The position numbers and the translations under genes are program-made. Shown piece by piece: positions 34,692 through 43,492 of a DNA stretch of 64,000 nt (position 1 is its first letter; every line of letters starts with the position of its first letter). Origin of the DNA: Croceivirga sp. (GTDB lineage Bacteria; Bacteroidota; Bacteroidia; Flavobacteriales; Flavobacteriaceae); NCBI GenBank assembly GCA_028284285.1, contig JANQSA010000048.1:1-64000 (forward strand), in the 5' to 3' direction. The notes beneath the pieces were generated by a model. That model was not told the DNA's origin. It saw only the letters and a program-made list of their open reading frames with translations, and did not search any database.

Positions 34692-35493
34692 TGCTCTTGT
34701 CGTGGCTACTATGTTTGCCTGCGGGGAAGAGTATTCAAATCTCAATTCGGAAGAGCGGAGAAGATTATCGGAACAGGTCTTTTCAGCAGGTGCTCATTTG
34801 CCTCAAGGGTCTCCAAAAAGTATGACCCGGATTGCTGAGGCAATTGAAATCGATTCTACCTATGCCGAAGCTTTAAGAGAGCATTCCGTAGCCTATTTAA
34901 AGCGGGGCATGCCGCACAAGTGGAAACCGTGGTTCGACAAAGCGGTATACCATGACCCACAAACCTGGCAACCCTGGCGCGGTTATCTTTACCTCTGGTT
35001 TTACAGGGATTACGAGAAAGCCATTGCAGATTTTAACGCTTCGGACACCCTTACCCCTTACATGGATTATCCCCAGGGGCATAGTGTAGACTATTGGCGG
35101 GGAATAGCCTATTTGGGTTTGAAGGATTACAACAATTCCATTGCGTATTTTGATAAACACATTCTTCGGGAGACTGAAGATACCGGAGAAGATTGGGTAG
35201 AAATTAATGCGTTTTTATACCGTGGCATTGCCTATATGAACACCGGGAAGGACGATAAGGCGCTTGAGAACTTTGATAAGGTGATCCACTATTTTAAAAA
35301 ATCGGCTGATGCCAAATATTGGAAGGCAAAAATCATGAAACGTATGGGAGAAAAAGAGAAAGCCTTAGCCCTTGTGCATCAGGCGGAACAGGACTTCAAA
35401 GAAGGCTATTTCAACAATCGTCCTTATGTGGAAACACTGTATCAGTTGTATCCTGAAAATTTTGTAGGGTTGAAACAGGCCATTAAAGATTAA
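34663..35493 (+). CDS. TPR-repeat lipoprotein
   Basis: A 276-residue protein with lipobox VVATMFACGEE and several TPR-like helix pairs: AIEIDSTYAEALREHSVAYLKRG, YEKAIADFNASDTLTP, DYWRGIAYLGLKDYNNSIAYF, LYRGIAYMNTGKDDKALENFD and AKYWKAKIMKRMGEKEKAL (residues ~40-260). TPR proteins mediate protein-protein contacts. The gene starts inside the preceding TonB-like gene; a GTG at 34675 is an alternative start. Confidence 0.8.
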   Translation: MERFVRYCLSALVVATMFACGEEYSNLNSEERRRLSEQVFSAGAHLPQGSPKSMTRIAEAIEIDSTYAEALREHSVAYLKRGMPHKWKPWFDKAVYHDPQTWQPWRGYLYLWFYRDYEKAIADFNASDTLTPYMDYPQGHSVDYWRGIAYLGLKDYNNSIAYFDKHILRETEDTGEDWVEINAFLYRGIAYMNTGKDDKALENFDKVIHYFKKSADAKYWKAKIMKRMGEKEKALALVHQAEQDFKEGYFNNRPYVETLYQLYPENFVGLKQAIKD

Positions 35494-35515
35494 CTTTAGT
35501 ATTGTCTTTACTGCT

Positions 35516-37297
35516 ATGCCTGACACAAAACTGCTTTTAAAAGGATTTCTGAAATGGCGATACAAAAATATCTCTAACAAGACTTTTGTGCATCTCCTGA
35601 GTGTATTGATCGGTTTTTTAGCCGGTCTTGTTGCTGTAACCTTAAAAAACCTTACCTATTTTATCCAAGCGCTGCTGGAAGCAGGAATTGTTTTTTCTGA
35701 AAATCAATTGTATTTCATTTTACCGGTAATCGGGCTTACCCTGGTATACCTCTATGTAAAATATATCCATAAACGTCCCCTGGGTCACGCTATTTCTTCC
35801 ATCATGTTTTCCTTGTCCAAAAACAAGGGGATGTTAAACATCAAAAAGATATATACTCCCTTGATTGCCGCTCCGTTAACCGTGGGTTTTGGAGGTTCGG
35901 TAGGGCTTTTAGGCCCGGCTGTAGAATCGGGCGCAGCGGTGGCTTCCAACCTGAGTAAGTTTTTGCACATGGGTTCAAAGACAAGATCTTTACTTATAGC
36001 ATGTGCCTCTGCAGGTGCCATTGCTTCCATTTTTCAATCTCCCATTGCCGCTATTGTTTTTGCCGTTGAAGTATTTAGCCTGGATTTAACCATGCTCTCC
36101 GTATTACCCTTACTTTTAGCCTCTATTTCCGGAGTACTCACTTCTTATTTTTTCTTAGGCAATGAAAGTTTGTTCAGTTTTTCATTGTCGGAGGGTTTTC
36201 GGTTAAAAGACACCTTCTTTTATGCGTTACTGGGTCTGGGTACCGGCATGGCCTCTGTCTATTTTACTAAAATGTATTTTGGCATACATCGTCTTTTTAA
36301 ACCTTTCAAAAGTCCTAAATACAAATTACTGGTTGGAGGAATTGCCATAGGTATAATGCTCTATTTTATCCCTCCCTTGTATGGAGAGGGTTTTGGTTTT
36401 ATCAATAAACTTTTGGACGGCGACACCACGGCTGCCTTGGGAACAACGCCATTTGATGGTTATCTGGACAATGTATGGGTGGTTATTGCTTTATTATCCG
36501 GAATTACCCTGTTTAAAGCCATTGCCATGACCACCACTTTTGCCGCCGGTGGAGCAGGAGGCGTTTTTATTCCTACCATGGTGATGGGTAGCGCTCTGGG
36601 CAACGTAGTGGCAAAGATTATTAATACCCTGGGCTTCGGGTTTCAGGTGAATGAGAGTAATTTTACTTTGATCGGAATGGCAGGATTAATAGCCGGCGTT
36701 ATCCATGCCCCGTTAACCGCAATTTTCCTTATTGCCGAAATTACCGGAGGCTACCAACTCTTTGTCCCGTTAATGATCACAGCTTCCATCTCCTATCTCA
36801 TTACCAAAAACGTACTGGACTATACGATCTATACCAAGGACTTGGCGGAACAAGGTGCGCTTTTAACCCATAACAAAGACCAGGCAGTGCTTACCTTAAT
36901 GCGAATGGATAATATTATTGAAACCGATTTTAAGCCGGTATACCCCGAAATGTCCCTGAGAGAAATGTTATACCAATCGGTTTCAAAATCGACAAGAAAT
37001 CTTTTCCCGGTACTGGATCAAGAGAAAAAAATGGTCGGTATTATTTTGTTAGATGACATTCGGGAATTTATGTTCGATACCAATCGTTATGATACTATGT
37101 TTGTTCGCGACTTCATGCATGCGCCGCCGGAATATATTTTTCAAGAATCCGATTCCATGCAGCAGGTGATGCGAAAATTCCAGGACAGTGGGGCCTGGAA
37201 TCTTCCCGTCATTAAGGAAGGTAAATATGTTGGTTTTATCTCTAAATCCAAATTGCTCACGGCCTATCGCAGGAAACTTATTGATTATACCCGTTGA
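35516..37297 (+). CDS. ClC-family anion channel/transporter with CBS pair
   Basis: A 593-residue membrane protein. Residues ~20-430 form the ClC core with the GGVFIPT selectivity-filter motif (GxFxP) near 350 and the repeated helix GFGGSVGLLGPAVESGAAVASN near 125-146. Residues ~450-590 hold two CBS domains, a nucleotide-sensing regulatory pair. In the canonical GREGP motif, Glu is the external gate; here the aligned residue is Leu132 (GLLGP), which would be expected to alter or uncouple proton exchange. The gene lies 22 bases after the TPR gene and two bases before a small membrane protein. Confidence 0.9.
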   Translation: MPDTKLLLKGFLKWRYKNISNKTFVHLLSVLIGFLAGLVAVTLKNLTYFIQALLEAGIVFSENQLYFILPVIGLTLVYLYVKYIHKRPLGHAISSIMFSLSKNKGMLNIKKIYTPLIAAPLTVGFGGSVGLLGPAVESGAAVASNLSKFLHMGSKTRSLLIACASAGAIASIFQSPIAAIVFAVEVFSLDLTMLSVLPLLLASISGVLTSYFFLGNESLFSFSLSEGFRLKDTFFYALLGLGTGMASVYFTKMYFGIHRLFKPFKSPKYKLLVGGIAIGIMLYFIPPLYGEGFGFINKLLDGDTTAALGTTPFDGYLDNVWVVIALLSGITLFKAIAMTTTFAAGGAGGVFIPTMVMGSALGNVVAKIINTLGFGFQVNESNFTLIGMAGLIAGVIHAPLTAIFLIAEITGGYQLFVPLMITASISYLITKNVLDYTIYTKDLAEQGALLTHNKDQAVLTLMRMDNIIETDFKPVYPEMSLREMLYQSVSKSTRNLFPVLDQEKKMVGIILLDDIREFMFDTNRYDTMFVRDFMHAPPEYIFQESDSMQQVMRKFQDSGAWNLPVIKEGKYVGFISKSKLLTAYRRKLIDYTR

Positions 37298-37299
37298 CC

Positions 37300-37557
37300 A
37301 TGAAATTAAAATATATTATTTCCCTTATAGTAGTAGTATCCTTCGTATCCATCATCTATGGCTTTAGCATAAAAACAGACCATGAAGCCCTGGGGCACAG
37401 GTATATTGGCCTGGGTACTGTGGGTCTTTTTTTGGTAGCCATGCCGCTGTTCTTAATCAAGGAAAGTAGAGGAAAAAAAATGAAGGATTATATGTTAACC
37501 AAAGAAAACATTAAGAAAATGCAAGAGAAAGAGCGGAAAAAGACTGAAAATCAATAA
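37300..37557 (+). CDS. Small two-helix membrane protein
   Basis: The ATG at 37300 gives 85 residues (the tracked TTG at 37294 lies inside the ClC gene). There are two hydrophobic helices (residues ~4-24 and ~38-57) and a highly charged C-terminal helix rich in Lys and Glu. It starts two bases after the ClC stop codon, so it belongs to that operon. No family recognised; it could be an accessory subunit. Confidence 0.65.
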   Translation: MKLKYIISLIVVVSFVSIIYGFSIKTDHEALGHRYIGLGTVGLFLVAMPLFLIKESRGKKMKDYMLTKENIKKMQEKERKKTENQ

Positions 37558-37573
37558 TTTTTTATAAAAATTA

Positions 37574-37597
37574 AAGCCTTGCTAACCTTAGCGGCTT
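37574..37597 (+). other. Hairpin in the intergenic space before the cold-shock gene
   Basis: AAGCC-TT-GCTA-ACCT-TAGC-GGCTT forms a 9-bp stem with a 2-base bulge. It starts 17 bases after the small membrane protein gene and could end that transcript or lie in the 5' UTR of the cold-shock gene. The T-run after it is weak. Confidence 0.4.
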
Positions 37598-37639
37598 CAA
37601 AATGAACTATTTTCGCATTTTAACACTTATTTATTTTTA

Positions 37640-37834
37640 ATGACTGGTACAGTAAAATTTTTCAATGAATCCAAAGGTTACGGCTTTATCACCAATGACG
37701 AAACCGGGAGAGACATTTTTGTTCATGTCACTTCATTGAACGGAATGGAATTAAAAGAAGGGAACAAAGTAGAATATCTGGAAGAAGAAGGACGAAAAGG
37801 AAAGGTTGCCGCACAAGTACGGCTAATTGACTAA
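37640..37834 (+). CDS. Cold-shock domain protein (CspA family)
   Basis: A 64-residue single cold-shock domain. RNP1-like GYGFITND and RNP2-like DIFVHVTSL are intact, in the order MTGTVKFFNESKGYGFI... typical of CspA. It binds single-stranded RNA or DNA and acts as an RNA chaperone. It is monocistronic, with a strong terminator 23 bases after the stop. Confidence 0.95.
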   Translation: MTGTVKFFNESKGYGFITNDETGRDIFVHVTSLNGMELKEGNKVEYLEEEGRKGKVAAQVRLID

Positions 37835-37857
37835 ATATATTTTATTTTGAGAGTGTC

Positions 37858-37886
37858 AAAAACCCCGGCGGCAGACCGGGGTTTTT
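37858..37886. terminator. Bidirectional intrinsic terminator between csp and tadA
   Basis: AAAAACCCCGG - CGGCAGA - CCGGGGTTTTT is a perfect 11-bp stem with T-runs in both directions. It touches the last bases of the minus-strand deaminase gene (stop at 37885), serving both convergent genes. Confidence 0.9.
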
Positions 37887-38334
37887 AGTTCAGATTACGT
37901 TTTTGTATAAAAAAGCGTTTAAGCATCTCGGCAGATTCACTTTCCATAACACCTCCTACTACCTCCGTCTTGGGATGTAAGGTGGTCCCCATGACCATAA
38001 AGCCACGCTCCAGATCAGGAGCTCCATACACTAATTTTGAAATTTGACTCCAATACAAGGCCCCTGCACACATTTGGCAGGGTTCCAGGGTAACATATAA
38101 GGTACAGCCGTGTAAATACTTTCCCCCCAGAAAGTTAGATGCTGCAGTGATAGCCTGCATTTCGGCGTGCGCCGTTACATCATGTAACTTTTCAGTAAGA
38201 TTATGTGCCCGCCCTATGATTCGGTTATTTACCACCACTACCGCCCCAACGGGAACTTCTCCCATATCAAATGCAGCTTCGGCTTCCAGCAACGCCTTTT
38301 TCATAAAGTAGTTATCATCAAAAGGATTCACCAT
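37885..38334 (-). CDS. tadA: tRNA-specific adenosine deaminase
   Basis: A 149-residue zinc deaminase with HAEMQAI (zinc His and catalytic Glu, near residue 57) and PCQMCAGAL (two zinc Cys, near 87). The length and the context EVPVGAVVVVNNRIIGRAHN match TadA, which converts A34 to inosine in tRNA-Arg(ACG). Other guanine or cytosine deaminases share the fold, but TadA is the expected single-copy essential member. Confidence 0.9.
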   Translation of the reverse strand: MVNPFDDNYFMKKALLEAEAAFDMGEVPVGAVVVVNNRIIGRAHNLTEKLHDVTAHAEMQAITAASNFLGGKYLHGCTLYVTLEPCQMCAGALYWSQISKLVYGAPDLERGFMVMGTTLHPKTEVVGGVMESESAEMLKRFFIQKRNLN

Positions 38335-38409
38335 TTAGAACAAATTCATGGGTTCAAAACTACAAATCCATAAGACAAAAAGATATCATATTCGGTATTT
38401 TTACAATTC

Positions 38410-40176
38410 ATGAAATCGTTGCTACAACACATAGGATCTCCAAAAGACCTCAAAACGCTGTCGGAGGAACAACTCCCACAACTTGCCAGGGAGCTTAGGC
38501 AATTCATTATCAATATTGTAGCTACTAAAGAGGGACATTTGGGGGCTAGTTTAGGGGTAGTAGAGCTTACCCTTGCGCTACATTACACTTTTGATTTCCC
38601 AAATGACAAGCTGATCTGGGATGTAGGCCATCAGGCGTATGGACACAAAATATTGACCGGCAGAAAAGATGTTTTTGATTCAAATCGGCAATTAGGAGGA
38701 ATCAGTGGATTCCCAAAGCGCAATGAAAGTCCTTACGACGATTTTGGCACGGGGCATAGCTCTACCTCCATATCGGCCATCCTGGGAATGGCTATTGCTT
38801 CCCATTTAAAAGGGGAAAAGGACCGGGAGCATATTGCGGTTATCGGTGATGCTTCCATAGCCAGTGGAATGGCCTTTGAGGGTTTAAACCACCTCGGGGT
38901 AACGGATACCAACGTCCTCATTGTTTTAAATGACAATGCCATTGGTATTGACCCAAGCGTAGGCGCCCTTAAAAAATACCTCACCAACGTAAAAGAAGGA
39001 AAGACCAAAGCGGAAAATATTTTCGAATGCCTTAACCTGGAGTACTCAGGGCCCGTAGACGGGCATAACCTCTCCGATTTGCTAAAAGCGCTTAACCACC
39101 TTAAAAATAGAAAGGGGCCACGTCTTTTGCATGTCATTACCACCAAGGGAAAAGGATTGCAAAAAGCGGAAGAAAATCAGGTGGTGTATCACGCTCCGGG
39201 CAGATTTGATGCCCAAACCGGAGAACGGTTCAGCAAAACCGCCGGGCAGCAACCCCCCAAGTTCCAGGATGTATTTGGATATACCCTGGTGGAATTGGCC
39301 AGAGAAAATGAACAGATCGTTGGTATTACCCCGGCCATGCCTACCGGAAGTTCATTAAAATATATGATGCACGCCCTACCACAAAGGGCATTTGATGTAG
39401 GTATTGCAGAACAACATGCCGTAACCCTGGCGGCCGGCATGGCCACACAGGGATTAATTCCTTTTTGCACTATCTATTCCACATTTCTGCAGCGCGGGTA
39501 TGACCAAATTATCCATGATGTGGCACTGCAGAACGTACCGGTGATCTTTTGCCTGGATCGTGCCGGTTTAGTAGGCCAGGATGGGCCGACTCACCACGGG
39601 GCTTTTGATCTGGCCTATCTCAGATGTATCCCCAATATGGTAGTGTTTTCCCCAATGAATGAAATGGAGCTTCGCAATATCATGTTCACTGCCCAGCAAG
39701 GATTGGAACACCCGATAGCCATCCGGTATCCACGGGGTAGAGGGGTAACACTGCATTGGGAACAACCCTTTTCCAAAATTTCTATTGGAAAAGGCAGGGA
39801 ACTTAAAAAAGGAACTAGCATTGCCCTCCTCTCCGTAGGGCCTCTTGGAAATGAAGTCATGCCTCTTTTAAAACACCTGGAACACCCTGAGGAGATAGGC
39901 CATTATGATATGCGTTTTGTTAAGCCCCTGGACACTGAACTCCTGCACGAGGTTTTTCAACACTACCAACATGTCATTACCTTGGAAGATGGATGCAAAA
40001 TAGGAGGATTTGGCTCCGCCATTGTGGAATTCGCCAATGCCCATAATTACACTATACCTATCCAACTATTTGCCCTACCCGATGAATTCATTTCTCATGG
40101 AACAGTTGAAGAATTGTACGATATTTGTGGGTTAAACTGGAAACACCTAAAGTCCTACATTGAAAGCATCCGATAA
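38410..40176 (+). CDS. dxs: 1-deoxy-D-xylulose-5-phosphate synthase
   Basis: A 588-residue thiamine-diphosphate enzyme, first and committing step of the MEP isoprenoid pathway (pyruvate plus glyceraldehyde-3-phosphate). Domain I has DVGHQAYGHKILTGR and the ThDP/Mg site VIGDASIASGMAFEGLNHLG...LNDNAIGI. Domain II begins near residue 290 with the catalytic Glu in FDVGIAEQHAVTLAAG. Domain III is the transketolase C-terminal domain. It is slightly shorter than the E. coli enzyme (620), as in other Bacteroidota. Feeds the polyprenyl synthetase and carotenoid branch. Confidence 0.96.
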   Translation: MKSLLQHIGSPKDLKTLSEEQLPQLARELRQFIINIVATKEGHLGASLGVVELTLALHYTFDFPNDKLIWDVGHQAYGHKILTGRKDVFDSNRQLGGISGFPKRNESPYDDFGTGHSSTSISAILGMAIASHLKGEKDREHIAVIGDASIASGMAFEGLNHLGVTDTNVLIVLNDNAIGIDPSVGALKKYLTNVKEGKTKAENIFECLNLEYSGPVDGHNLSDLLKALNHLKNRKGPRLLHVITTKGKGLQKAEENQVVYHAPGRFDAQTGERFSKTAGQQPPKFQDVFGYTLVELARENEQIVGITPAMPTGSSLKYMMHALPQRAFDVGIAEQHAVTLAAGMATQGLIPFCTIYSTFLQRGYDQIIHDVALQNVPVIFCLDRAGLVGQDGPTHHGAFDLAYLRCIPNMVVFSPMNEMELRNIMFTAQQGLEHPIAIRYPRGRGVTLHWEQPFSKISIGKGRELKKGTSIALLSVGPLGNEVMPLLKHLEHPEEIGHYDMRFVKPLDTELLHEVFQHYQHVITLEDGCKIGGFGSAIVEFANAHNYTIPIQLFALPDEFISHGTVEELYDICGLNWKHLKSYIESIR

Positions 40177-41230
40177 ACTTATTGGGTTGATTGTACTTTT
40201 CCAAAGTCTGCTGGCATTGGGACAAGTCCCTTCAGGCAAAACAGACGATATCCCAAGGGATTCGCTTATTGTAGACACTACCGTTATTAGATGGAAACAG
40301 CAAAAAATTAAAATAATTCCCAGAGGGGTACGCAGGATAGTTCCCCAAAGCACCTTAAACAAGGTAAAACCACTTACACAAAAGCCAAGAGGATTTACGC
40401 CTCAGATCTTCTGGAAAAAAGAAAACATTTTTGGCCTTAACATCAACGAAGTTGCTTTTGTGAATTGGAACGCCGGAGGAGATAACTCCGTATCCGCATT
40501 GGCCAATGTTGCCTTTGTCAGGAATTACAAGTTCCGATACCTTTCGTGGGAAAATGAACTACGTCTGCGATACGGGATTAATGCGCAGGAAGGAAGAGCG
40601 CTCAGAAAAACGGAAGATTTGATACGTTTCGCCTCTACTTTTGGGTTTAGAAAGGATACGCTTTCCAATTGGTTTTATTCTGCCAAACTCAAATTTAACA
40701 CACAGTTCTCCAATGGATTTAACTACCCGGACCGGGACACTCCTATTTCGCGGTTTATGGCACCGGGATATTTATTCTTTGGGGCAGGAACTTCCTATAT
40801 TCTTCCGAACAACTCTTTTAACACCTATATTTCGCCCTTAACGTTAAAAGCTACCTATGTTTTGGATGAAGACCTATCCAACCGGGGCGCTTTTGGTGTG
40901 GAGCCCGGTAAAAATGCTTTTACTGAGTTGGGATTTCTCATTACACAGGAATGGAATAAGGAAATATTTAAAAACGTTACGGTGAACCATCGTATTAATT
41001 TGTATACCGATTATTTACGAAGTTTTGGAAATATTGATGTGGATTGGGAACTCAATTTTCTGCTAAAAGTCAACAACTTCATCAGTGCTAATATAGGCAC
41101 ACATATCATCTTTGATGATGACATCAAATTTGATGAAGTTGTGGACTCCGAAGGCGTAGTGATAGATCCCGGTATCCCAAGAATTCAGTTTAAGCAAGTT
41201 TTGGGCATAGGACTGGATTACCGCTTCTAA
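40160..41230 (+). CDS. DUF3078 outer-membrane-type protein
   Basis: A 356-residue exported protein. The start is TTG at 40160, 17 bases inside dxs, because no ATG gives the signal peptide (LIGLIVLFQSLLALGQ). The mature part fits DUF3078: INEVAFVNWNAGGDNSVSALANV near residue 95, alternating aromatic strands (RYLSWENELRLRYGI), and a C-terminal ...GIGLDYRF ending in Phe as outer-membrane beta-barrels do. Function unknown; it is a regular neighbour of dxs in this group as far as I know. It converges with dgt with a 4-base overlap. Confidence 0.8.
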   Translation: MKASDKLIGLIVLFQSLLALGQVPSGKTDDIPRDSLIVDTTVIRWKQQKIKIIPRGVRRIVPQSTLNKVKPLTQKPRGFTPQIFWKKENIFGLNINEVAFVNWNAGGDNSVSALANVAFVRNYKFRYLSWENELRLRYGINAQEGRALRKTEDLIRFASTFGFRKDTLSNWFYSAKLKFNTQFSNGFNYPDRDTPISRFMAPGYLFFGAGTSYILPNNSFNTYISPLTLKATYVLDEDLSNRGAFGVEPGKNAFTELGFLITQEWNKEIFKNVTVNHRINLYTDYLRSFGNIDVDWELNFLLKVNNFISANIGTHIIFDDDIKFDEVVDSEGVVIDPGIPRIQFKQVLGIGLDYRF

Positions 41231-42582
41231 AATTGTCGCCCCAATATTTTATTACTCAGTTGTACCGCAGCGCTATCGGAAAGGCCGGCCACAAAACAGG
41301 AAGCCCCCAGCAAAATCTCGTAAACCGATCTTTCCGTGTTTTGGAATTGTTCGGGTAAGGTTCCTACCAAAAGGCGGTCGTAGCTGCTGTCTTTCCCCTT
41401 TTTTTGGTTGATTAAAGCTTTGGTATAACTCTCCAGGATATTGGAAATAATCCGGTACCCGGCCAATTCTTTCTCTATCACCTCCGGCGATCGGTAAACC
41501 CGCTCAACACTTATTTTAATAATGTCCTTTATTTGAGGGGTGAAAGCACTTTTATCCAATAGCGATGTTGTAAAACTCCCGGTTTGAATCGCTTCCTCAT
41601 GTTCCATAAAAATATGTGCGGCTTCATTGACCAGAACATTGATGGATAGCGCCCTGAGGTAGGCTAAGCGATCTGAAGTGCTCCCCAGGGCGCGATATTT
41701 TTTGGAGTCCAGGCGGTCCCTCACCAAATTTATGAGGTATTCGAGGGCAAAATCTTCCGGGATCAACCCGAGGTTTATACCATCTTCAAAATCAATAATA
41801 GTGTAACAGATATCATCAGCTGCCTCAACCAAAAATGTCAATGGATGCCTGTGAAAACGAAGATCGTTACTTTCTTTCTCGATAAGTCCAAGTTCCTGAA
41901 CGACTTCCGAAAAGAATTCCCGATCTGCCTGAAAAAAACCATACTTCTTATCCGAGATATGCGTGGAGGGTCGCTTTGGAAGGGATCCTTTGGGATATTT
42001 TATAAACGCCCCCAGAGTGGCATAGCTTAAACGAAGTCCTCCCGGCATACCCTTTTTAGAGGCTGTTAGTAGTTTAAATCCATTGGCATTGCCTTCAAAA
42101 TCTATCAGGTCCTGCCATTCTGCTTCTGTCATATCCTCTTTGTACTGCATCCCCTGGCCATTCCTGAAAAACGTGCCAATAGCCTTTTCCCCGCTATGAC
42201 CAAAAGGAGGATTGCCAATATCATGTGCGAGTGCTGCCGCGGCAACTATGGAGCCAAAATCATTAAACTGATAGGCGTGATCATTACGAAGCCCGGGGTA
42301 TTTTTCCAGTAGCTGCCTCCCTACAATCCTTCCCAAACTCCTACCTACTACGGACACCTCCAAACTATGGGTTAAACGGGTATGCACAAAATTGGGCCTT
42401 GTTCCCATAACAATGGGCAGCGGCATTACTTGTGTTTTGTCCTGCAGGCTGCGGAAGGAGGAGGAAAATATAATGCGGTCGTAATCCACCTCAAATCCGA
42501 GGCGGGTCTCATCTTGGGCGGAACGTAATCGTTTTTTGGTATCTCCATAACGTTTTAAGGACAATAACTGCTGCCAATCCAT
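41227..42582 (-). CDS. dgt: Deoxyguanosinetriphosphate triphosphohydrolase
   Basis: A 451-residue HD-domain enzyme that hydrolyses dGTP (or other dNTPs) to the nucleoside and triphosphate. The HD metal ligands are in HTRLTHSLEVS (His) and AALAHDIGNPPFGHSG (His-Asp), preceded by DRIIFSSSFRSLQDKTQVMP, the Dgt signature. Length and motif order match Dgt-type dNTPases. Cytosolic and monocistronic, overlapping the end of the DUF3078 gene. Confidence 0.93.
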   Translation of the reverse strand: MDWQQLLSLKRYGDTKKRLRSAQDETRLGFEVDYDRIIFSSSFRSLQDKTQVMPLPIVMGTRPNFVHTRLTHSLEVSVVGRSLGRIVGRQLLEKYPGLRNDHAYQFNDFGSIVAAAALAHDIGNPPFGHSGEKAIGTFFRNGQGMQYKEDMTEAEWQDLIDFEGNANGFKLLTASKKGMPGGLRLSYATLGAFIKYPKGSLPKRPSTHISDKKYGFFQADREFFSEVVQELGLIEKESNDLRFHRHPLTFLVEAADDICYTIIDFEDGINLGLIPEDFALEYLINLVRDRLDSKKYRALGSTSDRLAYLRALSINVLVNEAAHIFMEHEEAIQTGSFTTSLLDKSAFTPQIKDIIKISVERVYRSPEVIEKELAGYRIISNILESYTKALINQKKGKDSSYDRLLVGTLPEQFQNTERSVYEILLGASCFVAGLSDSAAVQLSNKILGRQF

Positions 42583-42732
42583 TGCACAAATTTATCTGCG
42601 CAAGATACATTTTTAGCAAAGCAATCCGATTGAATTCGAGTCCCTATATCAATATTTGCGCGCCTATCGAATTAACATTAACATAACCATTCCTTAACCT
42701 TACTTTCTTTCCTTTGCAGCTTTAAAGAAACG

Positions 42733-43122
42733 ATGTTTAGAATTGTCTTCTTTTTTGCCCTCGTTTTTGGCCAATTGGCGTTTAGTCAGTCTACGGGCTC
42801 CATCTATGGAAGTATTACAGATGGTAATGACTCCGGGGAACCCTTGCTTTTCGCCAATGTTAGCTTGAAGGACACCAAAATCACAGCGCAGACCAATTTG
42901 CATGGTAATTTTGAGATTACCGGTTTACAACCCGGTGCATATCATCTTGAAATCAATTACTTGGGATATGAACCCAAGAAAGTACGCATTGAAGTGAGAT
43001 CAGACGAGACTGCCTTTGTTGAAGCGTCATTGCAAGTGATGTCAATGAATACTGAAAGTCTGTTATTAGCGGAAGCCAACACCGCAGCAATCAAAACAGT
43101 CGATAAAACGGCAAAAAACTGA
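42733..43122 (+). CDS. Secreted carboxypeptidase-like regulatory-domain protein
   Basis: A 129-residue protein with a signal peptide (IVFFFALVFGQLAFSQ) and one CarboxypepD_reg beta-sandwich (SGEPLLFANVSLKDTKITAQTNLHGNFEITGLQPG in part, residues ~25-100). This domain usually forms the N-terminus of SusC/TonB receptors; here it stands alone, followed by a 25-residue Ala/Thr/Lys tail. It may be a free-standing adaptor or the remnant of a receptor; no barrel sequence follows. Confidence 0.75.
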   Translation: MFRIVFFFALVFGQLAFSQSTGSIYGSITDGNDSGEPLLFANVSLKDTKITAQTNLHGNFEITGLQPGAYHLEINYLGYEPKKVRIEVRSDETAFVEASLQVMSMNTESLLLAEANTAAIKTVDKTAKN

Positions 43123-43195
43123 GGAAGTACTTCTCTTTTGTTTAAGAATTTCATAGGCCCCATTTCTTCTATTGTAAAGTACCTCACTTTTCATA

Positions 43196-43428
43196 GAACT
43201 CATTTTAAACTTTTTTGATTGAAGCGAAAACCGGTCATTTTTTGTCTGGTTGAAGGTCCGCCTGAATGCCAGCCCGACAGAGCCATTCTGGCGGGGAACG
43301 GACAGGCTTTTTTGAGTTACACCCGCCTGCCGAGCGGGCAGGTAGCAGAGTTACAGAAGGAAAAAAAGACAAAAAGCGGGTGAAAAAGGACGATTTTTTA
43401 GCCAATTGGAAAAAGTTTAAATGAGTTC
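43196..43428. mobile_element. Putative MITE-like element with ~50-bp imperfect terminal inverted repeats
   Basis: The left end GAACTCATTTTAAACTTTTTT and the right end, read in reverse, GAACTCATTTAAACTTTTTCC match closely. Similarity continues as scattered blocks to GTCT / AGAC about 50 bases inside. A trinucleotide ATA flanks both ends (43193-43195 and 43429-43431), a possible target duplication. Inside are two hairpins: GTCCGCC...GGCGG-GGAA-CGGAC, and CCTGCC-GAGCG-GGCAGG (43326-43342). There is no ORF. This accounts for most of the 371-base gap before the phosphate transporter and may carry its promoter region. Confidence 0.5.
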
Positions 43429-43492
43429 ATAACTTTATTTTAACATCTCAAAAGAATTATAGTAGCATTTTTGCTTACTTTGAAAATTTAAC

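Noticed and set aside
42733-43122. Truncated SusC receptor pseudogene
   Set aside because: Signal peptide and one complete carboxypeptidase-like domain are intact and no barrel fragments follow, so a stand-alone small protein is as likely.
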